Below, piece by piece: positions 24,050 through 31,485 of a stretch of 31,485 bases of DNA (its first letter is position 1; each line of letters opens with the position of its first letter). The notes beneath the pieces were generated by a model. It ran no database searches. It was not told the origin of the DNA and saw nothing but the letters and a program-made list of their open reading frames with translations. A program made the translations under genes and the position numbers. This stretch comes from JAZNSB01 sp045590955 (lineage in GTDB: Bacteria > Pseudomonadota > Alphaproteobacteria > RF32 > CAG-239), in the NCBI GenBank assembly GCA_045590955.1, contig JAZNSB010000009.1:1-31485 (forward strand), given 5' to 3'.

Positions 24050-26302
24050 TTAATAAATTTCAATACCATGATCTTGTGCATATGCCAATAATTGTGGTCT
24101 GAGGGTCTTTTTATTAGATTGCATTAAATTTTCAACATAATCTGCAACATCTTCAACATTTATTGTGCGAATCATACTCTTTACCTTACCAAGAGATGCT
24201 CCAGACATTGACAAATGTCTATACCCCAGCCCTATTAAAACCATAGCTTCTATCGGATTTGAGGCCATTTCTCCACAAACAGAACAATAAACACCTGCTG
24301 CTTTTGCTTTATCTACAATGGTTTTCATGGCGCTTAAAAATGGAGCTGATAAAACATCATATCTTCCCAAAAGTCTGGGGTTTCCTCTATCGCAAGCAAA
24401 CATAAATTGCGACAGATCATTTGTTCCCACAGAAATAAAATCTGCTTTTTTAAGAATATTATCCAATTGAAAAATAACCGAAGGCACTTCAACCATTAAG
24501 CCATAATTGATTTTTGATGGGGTTTTTTGTCCTTTTTTCTTTTCTTTTTCAAGTTCTATTTGAACGGTTTCTTTTGCATCTTCAAACTCTGACAAGTTAG
24601 ATATCATTGGAAACATTATGTTTAATTCTTTGCCTGCGGTGGCCTGCAATATGGCTTTTATTTGTTTTCTTAAAATAGCTCTGCGGTCAAGTGTAATCCT
24701 TATGGATCTCCACCCAATTGCAGGATTTTCTTCATTTATTCCGCTCCAATATGGCAAAAGTTTATCAGAACCCACGTCTAAACTGCGAAAGATAACTTTT
24801 TTTGAACCTGCTTTGTCCATAATTTTTTGGTAATAACCAAACTGCTGATCAACGTCGGGCATTTTGTTTGATGTCATAAATGGAATTTCTGTTCTATACA
24901 ATCCAACTCCGTCACAAGTGTTGCCCTCTATATATGTTAAATCAAAATCAAGTCCTACATTTATATACATACCTATTTTGACGCCATCTTTGCTTTTGGC
25001 CGGCAAACGTTTTAACTCATTCATTTTAGCAATAAGTTGTGTTTGCCTGTCTATTTTTTCTTGGATTTTATGTAATACAATTTCGCTAGGTTTAGGATAA
25101 ATAAAACCTTCTTGCGCATCTATGGCTAGGACGTCTCCGGTTTTTATATCATCTACAACACCTTGGATTTTTGCAATTACGGGAATGTTTAATGCTTTTG
25201 CCACAATTGCAACATGCATTGTGGGAGTACCGTCTTCTATAACAAGACCTTTAATCTTGTGATAATCATAATCCATAAGCTCTGCCGGACCCATGGTTTG
25301 AGCTACAACTATAACATTTTCATAATTGTGGCGCTCTTCAACATTTGTGTCTCCACTAAGATATGATTGTAAGCGGTCGGCAACATCTCTTAAATCTGAA
25401 AGCCTTTCTCTTAAATAATTATCTGTGGTAGCAGAAAGACGGTTCCACATACTTTCATACGATCTTTCAACAGCTGCTTCTGCCGTTAAGCCTGTTTCAA
25501 TGTTTTCTAAAATTCTGTTAAGCCAACCCTTGTCTTGAGCAAACATTCTGTATGCATCCAAAATTTCCGTATGTTCACCAACCCCAAGCTTGGTTTGAGT
25601 AAATTTTTCATCAAGCTCTTTGTTCATCGTGGTGTGTGCATCAAGTAATCTTTGTTTTTCAAAAGCTTTATCTTCTGCAAAAATTTTATTAACGGCCTGT
25701 CTTCTTCTGTGGACAATGGCATTACCAATACCATAGCCTTTTGACAAGATAAGTCCCTTCATTCTTTCTCTGGAAACAAGACCTCTTTCTTGCATAAGCT
25801 CTTTTTTAAAGCTTTCCATTTGTGGGGTATTCATTATTTCATTAAAAATAACAGAAACGGTTTCTAAAACGTCTGCCTCTATTTTTGAAAAATCATATTT
25901 GCGTTTTTTTCTTAAGGTAAGAATTCCGATAACATGAGACATTTTTATTACGGGAACGCCTAAAAAAGCCTTGTATTTTAAGTTATTAAGCTTGTTCTTT
26001 TTATTAAATTTTGTGCTGATGTCGGCAATTCTTAAACTTCTTTTGTGCAAGGCAACTTCACCGATTAAGCCGTCCCCTTGCCGATATGAACGAAGTGGCT
26101 GAGAATCCTTTTCAAAACCAACAGCGGATACAAGCTCATAATACATATCATCAATTGACATATAATATGAACAGGCATCTGCACCAAAATGAGACGCTAT
26201 GGTTCTTAAAAGTTTGTTGAAAGTGTTTTGTATGGGAGCATTTTGTGCAGTTATTCTGCGCAATTTTGTTAATAGGTTTTTGGTTGTATTTTTTGCTTGC
26301 AT
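24050..26302 (-). CDS. ptsP: GAF-domain phosphoenolpyruvate-protein phosphotransferase (EI-Ntr)
   Basis: I start at the ATG at 26302 (750 aa), with GGGA before it; an in-frame GTG four codons upstream is the alternative. An N-terminal GAF domain (about 15-165) is followed by the enzyme I body: the HPr-binding helical domain, the phosphorylated His (H363, in DGTPTMHVAIVAKALNIP), and the PEP-binding barrel with VGTNDLSQFMFACDRGNP and the catalytic Cys in VCGEMA. This is the first enzyme of the nitrogen-type phosphotransferase relay, which regulates metabolism rather than sugar uptake. It heads the ptsP-rodZ-hisS-prfA group. Confidence 0.93.
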   Translation of the reverse strand: MQAKNTTKNLLTKLRRITAQNAPIQNTFNKLLRTIASHFGADACSYYMSIDDMYYELVSAVGFEKDSQPLRSYRQGDGLIGEVALHKRSLRIADISTKFNKKNKLNNLKYKAFLGVPVIKMSHVIGILTLRKKRKYDFSKIEADVLETVSVIFNEIMNTPQMESFKKELMQERGLVSRERMKGLILSKGYGIGNAIVHRRRQAVNKIFAEDKAFEKQRLLDAHTTMNKELDEKFTQTKLGVGEHTEILDAYRMFAQDKGWLNRILENIETGLTAEAAVERSYESMWNRLSATTDNYLRERLSDLRDVADRLQSYLSGDTNVEERHNYENVIVVAQTMGPAELMDYDYHKIKGLVIEDGTPTMHVAIVAKALNIPVIAKIQGVVDDIKTGDVLAIDAQEGFIYPKPSEIVLHKIQEKIDRQTQLIAKMNELKRLPAKSKDGVKIGMYINVGLDFDLTYIEGNTCDGVGLYRTEIPFMTSNKMPDVDQQFGYYQKIMDKAGSKKVIFRSLDVGSDKLLPYWSGINEENPAIGWRSIRITLDRRAILRKQIKAILQATAGKELNIMFPMISNLSEFEDAKETVQIELEKEKKKGQKTPSKINYGLMVEVPSVIFQLDNILKKADFISVGTNDLSQFMFACDRGNPRLLGRYDVLSAPFLSAMKTIVDKAKAAGVYCSVCGEMASNPIEAMVLIGLGYRHLSMSGASLGKVKSMIRTINVEDVADYVENLMQSNKKTLRPQLLAYAQDHGIEIY

Positions 26303-26330
26303 ATCTTTTCCCACAAATAATTATACTTTA

Positions 26331-26359
26331 TTTATATTGCCTATTCTTTTTTTCATCAA
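26331..26359 (-). promoter_or_regulatory. Promoter of the ptsP operon
   Basis: On the minus strand TTGATG (26359-26354) and TATAAA (26336-26331) are separated by 17 bp, 29 bp before the ptsP ATG. A second TATAAT-like box closer to the gene (in AAGTATAATTA) could serve as an alternative -10. Confidence 0.55.
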
Positions 26360-26439
26360 GTTTATTTTTATAGTTGTCTTTTTTAAATGACATCTTTTCT
26401 TTTAAATGTTAGCTTTTGATTGTTAATTGAGGAAAAGTT

Positions 26440-28017
26440 ATGAACAAGCCTAATGATGACATTAAAAAAATAACCTTGCGACACTATATTGTAATTGCCG
26501 TATTGCTCGGTGTTTTGCTGTGTATGAACATATTTCATTTTGCACAACAGATAAAAACAAACAATGAGCTTATTACAAATTATGAACCGGAGATTGATAA
26601 AATGGAGCTATTAAGGAATCCGGCAGTTGCAGGTTTGTTTTACGAATCTGATAAAACTGTTTTAAAACATCAGATTGAAAATTTTATGATAGCAGCAGAC
26701 TCTTCATCATCTTCTTCTTTAGAAATGCCAAAAATTATAATTGTACCTCATGCCGGATATGTATATTCCGCAAAAACTGCTGCCAAAGCCTTTGTGCTGT
26801 TGGCAAAACATAAAAATAAAATTAAAAACATTATTATAATAGGACCATCTCATAGGGTGGCCTTGCAAGGAGCAGCTCTGTCTTCTGCCGATTATTTTAA
26901 AACTCCTCTGGGAAAAATTAAAGTAAACAAAGATTTTGTAAACTCCCTACTCAAAAATAATGAATTTAAAATTAACAACAAAGCTCATGAAAAAGAACAT
27001 TCCATTGAAGTTCAGCTTCCGTTTGTGCAACACATTTTCAAAAATGTGCAAATTATTCCAATTGTATACGGAAATATAGATGAACAAAAAATAGCAAATG
27101 CAATCTATCCGCTAATGCAGAGAGATGATACTGTGGCAATTGTTTCTGCAGATTTGTCTCATTATTATGAAAGTTCTAAAGCAAAATTAATTGATAAAAA
27201 TACTGCAAAACGAATCGAAAAAAATCAAAAAATTAATACAGAAATGTCTTGTGGCGCCACAGGAATCAACGCTGCTCTTATTTTGGCAAAACAAAATCAT
27301 TTAAAACCTTCTTTAATTGAACTGATAAACTCCGGAGACATAACCGGAGACAACCAATCTGTGGTAGGATACGGCGCTTGGTCTTTTGTAAACTATCAAA
27401 AAACAAATGAAAACATATCAAAGATTGAAAAAGAAGCAAAAAGCCTGCAACAATTTGCTCAAAAATATGGAGCAGATTTATTGAGAATCGCTCACACCGC
27501 TTTAGATGAAGCCGTGTTGAATAATAAAACATATAACCCAAAAAAATCTGATTTTGATATACAGCTATTCAACAAAGGTGCCTCTTTTGTTACGTTGAAA
27601 AAAAACGGAAAACTACGGGGGTGTATAGGCTCTATTATGTCTGAAACCGCAATTGCCTCTGACATTGCAAAGAATACCTTTAATGCTGCAAAAAATGACC
27701 GAAGAATGGAGCCGATAAGTCAGGAAGAATTAAAGAGTTTGGAGCTGTCTGTATCTTTGCTGACAAGTTTTGAGGAAATAAATTTTTCAACACAACAAGA
27801 TTTGTTAGACAAACTAAACCCAAAAGTAGATGGTTTGATATTACAGGACGGAAACAGAGTTGGATTATTCTTACCATCTGTGTGGCTTGAAATTCCTAAT
27901 AAAACCGATTTTTTAAATAACCTAAAAATAAAAGCCGGTCTAACTCCAAATTATTGGTCAGAAAATATAAAAATATATCGTTTTAGAACAGTGGAGATTA
28001 AGAAAAATGAAAATTAA
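26440..28017 (+). CDS. Membrane-anchored Memo-AMMECR1 fusion (AmmeMemoRadiSam B+A)
   Basis: The 525-residue protein joins two families. Residues about 57-318 are a Memo domain (AmmeMemoRadiSam protein B), with VPHAGY (H104), GPSHR (H138), EHSIEVQLPF (H187), SADLSH (H241) and Cys271, the likely metal-site residues. Residues about 335-520 are an AMMECR1 domain (protein A) with the signature LRGCIGS at 392-398. A single helix (about 16-35) with a Lys-rich N-terminal flank implies an inner-membrane anchor with both domains outside. Biochemical function of these families is poorly defined. The third partner, a radical SAM enzyme, is not in the window. The 3' end overlaps the M49-like gene by 11 bp. 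Confidence 0.87.
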   Translation: MNKPNDDIKKITLRHYIVIAVLLGVLLCMNIFHFAQQIKTNNELITNYEPEIDKMELLRNPAVAGLFYESDKTVLKHQIENFMIAADSSSSSSLEMPKIIIVPHAGYVYSAKTAAKAFVLLAKHKNKIKNIIIIGPSHRVALQGAALSSADYFKTPLGKIKVNKDFVNSLLKNNEFKINNKAHEKEHSIEVQLPFVQHIFKNVQIIPIVYGNIDEQKIANAIYPLMQRDDTVAIVSADLSHYYESSKAKLIDKNTAKRIEKNQKINTEMSCGATGINAALILAKQNHLKPSLIELINSGDITGDNQSVVGYGAWSFVNYQKTNENISKIEKEAKSLQQFAQKYGADLLRIAHTALDEAVLNNKTYNPKKSDFDIQLFNKGASFVTLKKNGKLRGCIGSIMSETAIASDIAKNTFNAAKNDRRMEPISQEELKSLELSVSLLTSFEEINFSTQQDLLDKLNPKVDGLILQDGNRVGLFLPSVWLEIPNKTDFLNNLKIKAGLTPNYWSENIKIYRFRTVEIKKNEN

Positions 28018-29710
28018 CGGATATGAAATCGCCTTAAGCGAAAAAAAACTTGAAGACATTTTTAAAAATCAAACCGTACAATTTAAAATGATGGATAAAA
28101 AACATGAGCAATATCTTAATTTGCCTGAAAACGATAAAAAAGCACTGGATCTGTTGGTTAAAGCAGCAAAAGAAATGAACATGGTGGCAATGGAACAAGA
28201 TCACCATATGAATGTTTGTCAATTTAATGCCCTCAAAAAAGCATCAAAAAATTCTGCATATGCAAAAAAAGCTTTGAACTTTTTTAAAATGTTTATGGGA
28301 GTTGAAGGAGTAAACGGGAAAGACCCTAAACCAATTGAACTATTTAAAAATATATCTGCAGCAACAGGCAGAAATTTTTATCCTCATGACCTTACTGTAG
28401 AAAAATTTCATGAAATCTTAGAAAAAATGCTGAAAGAAAAAAAGTATCAGCAAATAGAAGATATTCTTAAAAACAGAACAATGGTCAGATGGAACAATGA
28501 TGAGCTGATTGCTATTGATTATACCCTATATTTTGAAAAAGAATTTAATAAAATTGCAAAATATCTTATTGAAGCGGCAAAACTGGTTACAGATAAAAAT
28601 TTTGCAAAATTTCTTGAAGCACAGGCAAAGGCTTTGCTGAAAAATGATGAAAATCTTGATGCTCAAGCAGATAAACTTTGGGCAAAATTACAAAACTGTA
28701 ATTTAGAATTTACAATCAGCAGAGAATCTTACGACGACAGAATGACGCCTTCTGTATTTTCAAATGAAAAGCTATTAAAAAAACTGCAAAAACTAAATAT
28801 CTCACCCAACACTAAAGATATGCTCGGGGTTAGAGTGGGAATTACCAACAAAGATGGAACCGATTTAATCTTGAAATTTAAAAAACTTATGCCAAAGCTT
28901 GCAAAGCTTATGCCATATGCGGACAAATATGAACAATGCATAAAACAAGATAACAAACAAACAATGATTGATGCCGATATTGTATGTTTGGCGGGGGACT
29001 ACGCTCAGTGCCGCGGAGGTCTGACATTGGCACAAAATCTGCCTAATAATGATAAACTGGCAACAAAACTAGGGTATGGCAGAAGAAATGTATATCATAG
29101 ACAAGTAAGGATGACAAATGATGAAAACAAGGTAAGAAAAACTCTTAATTCTTTGGTAGAAAAACATTTACATCAGTATTTTGACAATAATACAGACCAT
29201 CTGTTTGTGATTGGGCATGAAAACGGGCATTCTTTCGGACCAAATAATCAATATCAAAAATCTTTGGGTATTTATGCATCAATTATGGAAGAAAATAAAG
29301 CAGATTTAGTTTCTATGGTAATGATGAAAGAATATGTAAAAGCCAAAGTTATTTCTGAAGAAGAACTTAAAAAGACATATGTAACTTGGTGTGTGAGAAG
29401 GTTGCTGCCAAATGCCAAACCAACCTTTGAACTACCTCACAGAAATGCCGAGCTGATGCATTTTAATTACTTGCTGGAAAAAGGTGCTGTTTCATTTGAT
29501 AAAAAATTAGATATAAATTTTGATAAAATACATGATGTGTTAAGCAAAATGCTTGAAGAGACAATTAAGATACAACTATCTAAATCTGCAAAAAAAACCA
29601 AGGATTTTGTTGAAAAATACACCTCTTGGACATCAATGCATGACAAAATTGCAAAAACACAACAAAAAAACGGATTTAAACCATATAAACAATTAAAATT
29701 GTATTTTTAA
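28007..29710 (+). CDS. M49-like zinc metallopeptidase (dipeptidyl peptidase III / NUDX3-type domain)
   Basis: The 567-residue protein has no signal peptide or membrane helix. It carries a zinc motif HENGH (404-408, in VIGHENGHSFGP) and a second motif EENKAD (428-433). This is the HExxH...EExxAD arrangement of the M49-like domain best known from NUDX3-type proteins and related to dipeptidyl peptidase III. The upstream FTISRESYDD (about 235-244) and LAQNLPNNDK (about 341-350) correspond to the family's conserved ETYED-like and AFNLPND-like segments. It probably cleaves short peptides in the cytoplasm. It starts inside the end of the Memo-AMMECR1 gene, suggesting coupled translation. The first 110 residues are not recognised. 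Confidence 0.7.
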   Translation: MKINGYEIALSEKKLEDIFKNQTVQFKMMDKKHEQYLNLPENDKKALDLLVKAAKEMNMVAMEQDHHMNVCQFNALKKASKNSAYAKKALNFFKMFMGVEGVNGKDPKPIELFKNISAATGRNFYPHDLTVEKFHEILEKMLKEKKYQQIEDILKNRTMVRWNNDELIAIDYTLYFEKEFNKIAKYLIEAAKLVTDKNFAKFLEAQAKALLKNDENLDAQADKLWAKLQNCNLEFTISRESYDDRMTPSVFSNEKLLKKLQKLNISPNTKDMLGVRVGITNKDGTDLILKFKKLMPKLAKLMPYADKYEQCIKQDNKQTMIDADIVCLAGDYAQCRGGLTLAQNLPNNDKLATKLGYGRRNVYHRQVRMTNDENKVRKTLNSLVEKHLHQYFDNNTDHLFVIGHENGHSFGPNNQYQKSLGIYASIMEENKADLVSMVMMKEYVKAKVISEEELKKTYVTWCVRRLLPNAKPTFELPHRNAELMHFNYLLEKGAVSFDKKLDINFDKIHDVLSKMLEETIKIQLSKSAKKTKDFVEKYTSWTSMHDKIAKTQQKNGFKPYKQLKLYF

Positions 29711-29731
29711 TTGAAAAAACATGTTTTTTGC

Positions 29732-29760
29732 TTGAATAAAAAACACCTTTAAGGCATTAT
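29732..29760 (+). promoter_or_regulatory. Possible promoter for the small membrane protein gene
   Basis: TTGAAT (29732-29737) and CATTAT (29755-29760) are 17 bp apart, 23 bp before the ATG at 29784, which has a GGAG ribosome site. Just before it (29714-29729) is a 16-bp A6-CATG-T6 palindrome, which could act as a weak terminator for the preceding gene. Confidence 0.35.
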
Positions 29761-29783
29761 GAATTTATTGACGGAGTAGCATA

Positions 29784-30164
29784 ATGTTTAAAGATTTATT
29801 GTCTGGAAATTTAAGATTAAAAAAAGCTTTTTGGCTGTTTTCTGTATGTGGTTTGTTTACAGTAACTTGCGTGGTTTACATGCTTAATCGGTTTGTGCAT
29901 ATGCAAATCGGAAACATGTCTTTATTGTCTTACTTTATATATCACTTTAGAATAATTAATCCAAATCCGTTAATTTTAACGTCAATCGGCGCTTATTTAT
30001 TATCTGTGATTGCTTTGGTATTTTATAATATCACAGTAATAAAAGGCGTATTCAGGTGTGCAAACAATTACAAAAAAAGCTGGATATTAAAGTTTATGGC
30101 AAAGGCATGGACCGTAGCATTTGTGGGATACAGCTTCTATTTGTTAAGGAATCTGATTGTATGA
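29784..30164 (+). CDS. Unrecognised small membrane protein (126 aa)
   Basis: I do not recognise the family. Three hydrophobic segments are visible at about 14-36, 63-85 and 107-125, separated by short basic loops, so an inner-membrane protein with three helices is likely. The gene has a GGAG ribosome site. It ends with TGA (30162-30164), the only genuine-looking TGA stop in the window. The stop overlaps the ATG of the next gene as ATGA; if TGA were read as an amino acid the protein would gain only three residues. Confidence 0.7.
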   Translation: MFKDLLSGNLRLKKAFWLFSVCGLFTVTCVVYMLNRFVHMQIGNMSLLSYFIYHFRIINPNPLILTSIGAYLLSVIALVFYNITVIKGVFRCANNYKKSWILKFMAKAWTVAFVGYSFYLLRNLIV

Positions 30165-30310
30165 AAAACTTAATTTTATTTACATTGGTAAGTTTGCTTT
30201 GTGCGTGCCAAGTTGGAAAGTTTGAAGAAAACAGAGAAAGAATGCACTCAATGGGAAATGACATCTGCCAGACGAATCCTGACAGATGCATTAATGGTAT
30301 CCCTTGGTAG
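30161..30310 (+). CDS. Small lipoprotein (49 aa)
   Basis: The ATG overlaps the TGA of the preceding gene (ATGA), with AAGGA 10 bp upstream. The 49-residue product opens with MKNL and a hydrophobic run ending LCAC, a lipobox with Cys16 as the modified residue. The mature 34 residues are polar, with two further Cys (36 and 43) that could form a disulfide. No family is recognised. The stop is TAG, 3 bp from the end of the convergent helicase-like gene; no terminator is seen between them. Confidence 0.6.
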   Translation: MKNLILFTLVSLLCACQVGKFEENRERMHSMGNDICQTNPDRCINGIPW

Positions 30311-30313
30311 TGT

Positions 30314-31090
30314 TTAATCTGTATTTTCTGCTAAATCAGCCTGATATAATACAAAATTTGGGGTTTTGTGCTTAAAAGCCTGATATTTTTTATCAAGCTC
30401 TTGTGCATATTTATCAAATTTTGGCAACAAAATTCCTGATTTATTTTGTTTTTCAGTTTGATTTTTTGCAATCATTTCCGCTTCTTTTTCTTTGGTTTTA
30501 TCAACCTTTATTTCTTGCGGAGAGTTTAAAATTTTATCTAAGATATACTGCGTTTCTTTTGAACGACGGTTTGTATAGACAATGTTTTGTCTTTTTGCGG
30601 AAAGTTTATCTAAAATGGTTTCTAAATTTGCCAATTGTTTATTTCTTTTGAGCAAATTAATATCATCTACCACCAAAACATTTACTTTTTCAAAATCTAT
30701 ATTTCCGCTTTGAGCAATATCTAACAAAATATCCGGTGCGCCAATAATTACATTGGCATCATTTTCAAGATTTTCTTCAATTTCTTGCCCATTTTCATCT
30801 ATTTCATGATATTTATTAAAAATTGCAAACTGGTCAGAAACAATAACAGACTGGGTAGAATCCGGTGTAACAATCAAAATGTTTTGACCGTTTTTTCTGC
30901 TGATAATGTCTATTAGCGGAAAAACATATGAACAAGTTTTGCCACAGCCCTGCGGAGCAATGGCAAACACGTCTTTGCCCTCTAATATAGAAGGAATTAC
31001 ATTACATTGAACTGTTGTAGGATTGCTTACCCCAACCTCATCTATTGCTTTTATGGTTTTTTCTGACAAACCTAACTGATTAAAATTCAT
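30314..31090 (-). CDS. Degenerate single-domain DEAD-box helicase-like protein
   Basis: The 258-residue protein aligns with only the first RecA domain of DEAD-box RNA helicases. The Q motif (PTTVQ, Q28) and Walker A (APQGCGKT, 45-52) are kept. Motif Ia (PTRELA) is lost, TPGR reads GAPD (117-120), DEAD reads DDIN (142-145) and SAT reads YTN (172-174). The second RecA domain is absent; the chain ends in a Lys/Glu-rich tail (about 197-258). The frame is open with a normal TAA stop, so this is not an obvious recent truncation. It starts 10 bp after flbT. ATP binding is plausible; RNA unwinding is unlikely. Confidence 0.75.
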   Translation of the reverse strand: MNFNQLGLSEKTIKAIDEVGVSNPTTVQCNVIPSILEGKDVFAIAPQGCGKTCSYVFPLIDIISRKNGQNILIVTPDSTQSVIVSDQFAIFNKYHEIDENGQEIEENLENDANVIIGAPDILLDIAQSGNIDFEKVNVLVVDDINLLKRNKQLANLETILDKLSAKRQNIVYTNRRSKETQYILDKILNSPQEIKVDKTKEKEAEMIAKNQTEKQNKSGILLPKFDKYAQELDKKYQAFKHKTPNFVLYQADLAENTD

Positions 31091-31100
31091 GTCTTTCTTC

Positions 31101-31485
31101 TTATTTACTTATGGTTGCTTTTAATGTTTCGCCAAAAAGTTCTTCTTCTTTTTTTACAAGCTTGTCTGCAAGTTTAATGGCGCTGTAATAATCTGAACGA
31201 AGCATCTCCAAACTTACCGGTGCCAAATATGGAAAAAGGCTGGGAGATGTTTTTTGTAAATCACTGGCATATTCAAGATATAAATTTTGCAATTGTTTAT
31301 CAAACTTATTTTTTGCCAAATAAATTTGCTGAACAACAAAATAGAGCCTTTTACATGGAGTATTTGCATCTTTTTCTCGCATGATAAATTTTTCTCTTAA
31401 AATCGGAACATTTCCTTCAATATAAAATCTTGTTCTTTCTTCATCATTGGTGATTAAAGAATCTCCAATAATGATTTTTTCATGT
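31101..31485 (-). CDS. flbT: Flagellin regulator FlbT, 5' end off window
   Basis: The frame stays open past the in-frame ATG at 31382 to the window edge, giving 127 visible residues. The family pattern is clear: an N-terminal strand segment ending NVPILREKFIM, then TPCKRLYFVVQQIYL (homologues: TPAKRxYFVVQ), and near the C-terminus SDYYSAIKLADKLVKKEEELFG (homologues: xYYKALxLxRKLIxYE). In Caulobacter FlbT binds the 5' leader of flagellin mRNA and limits its translation and lifetime until the hook is complete. The gene is followed by the helicase-like gene in the same direction. Confidence 0.88.
   Translation of the reverse strand, partial: HEKIIIGDSLITNDEERTRFYIEGNVPILREKFIMREKDANTPCKRLYFVVQQIYLAKNKFDKQLQNLYLEYASDLQKTSPSLFPYLAPVSLEMLRSDYYSAIKLADKLVKKEEELFGETLKATISK

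Noticed and set aside
29029..29042. Sigma-54-like GG-N10-GC match on the plus strand
   Set aside because: It lies deep inside the M49-like coding sequence with no gene start after it and lacks a full TTGC -12 box; likely chance.
29714..29729. A6-CATG-T6 palindrome as a true terminator
   Set aside because: The stem has almost no GC and a loop of at most four bases; noted only as a possible weak end signal.
1..31485. CRISPR array, prophage, transposon, tRNA or rRNA
   Set aside because: No spaced direct repeats, integrase or transposase frames, terminal repeats, or cloverleaf sequences were found in the short intergenic gaps.

Overview
The window is AT-rich, gene-dense bacterial DNA, almost certainly from an alphaproteobacterium. 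The pointers are a FlbT flagellin regulator (an alphaproteobacterial protein), a hook gene with a textbook sigma-54 promoter, a RodZ-HisS-PrfA-PtsP cluster, an NlpD-like/YajC/SecDF cluster, and a small basic ORF ahead of murA. A free-living or host-associated, possibly gut-derived, Rhodospirillales-like lineage is my inference. No tRNA, rRNA, CRISPR array, insertion sequence or prophage was seen, and no gene-free gap exceeds about 235 bp.

Layout. 1-2089 (minus): flgE behind a sigma-54 promoter, followed by a PHP-domain phosphoesterase that runs off the left edge. 2126-2233: an array of helically phased T-tracts and the accB promoter. 2272-4115 (plus): accB-accC. 4136-8369 (plus): one operon, mlaA-mlaC-44-aa ORF-murA-rfbC-rfbD, with its own promoter. 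8346-16752 (minus): one long operon, sufB-sufC-sufD-sufS-sufT-sufE-sucC-sucD-comF, whose last five genes are joined by stop/start overlaps from sufT onward. 16799-20656 (plus): NlpD-like lipoprotein, yajC, secD, secF, ending at a bidirectional terminator. 20714-26359 (minus): ptsP-rodZ-hisS-prfA. 26440-29710 (plus): a membrane-anchored Memo-AMMECR1 fusion overlapping an M49-like metallopeptidase. 29784-30310 (plus): a small membrane protein and a small lipoprotein. 30314-31485 (minus): flbT (5' end off the right edge) followed by a degenerate, single-domain DEAD-box protein.

Most genes are housekeeping: fatty-acid initiation, outer-membrane lipid transport, peptidoglycan and dTDP-rhamnose precursors, Fe-S assembly, protein export and translation. 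The unusual points are these. (1) The sucC/sucD pair at the end of the suf operon is intact but has lost the phosphohistidine (His to Tyr), its partner Glu (to Gln) and the ATP-grasp glycine loop, so it should not be a normal succinyl-CoA synthetase. (2) secD is split by an in-frame TGA just before its last membrane helix, in a window where TGA is almost never a stop. (3) A one-domain pseudo-helicase is coupled to flbT. (4) A periplasm-facing Memo-AMMECR1 fusion is coupled to an M49-like protease. (5) Phased, presumably curved DNA sits upstream of the sigma-54 hook promoter.
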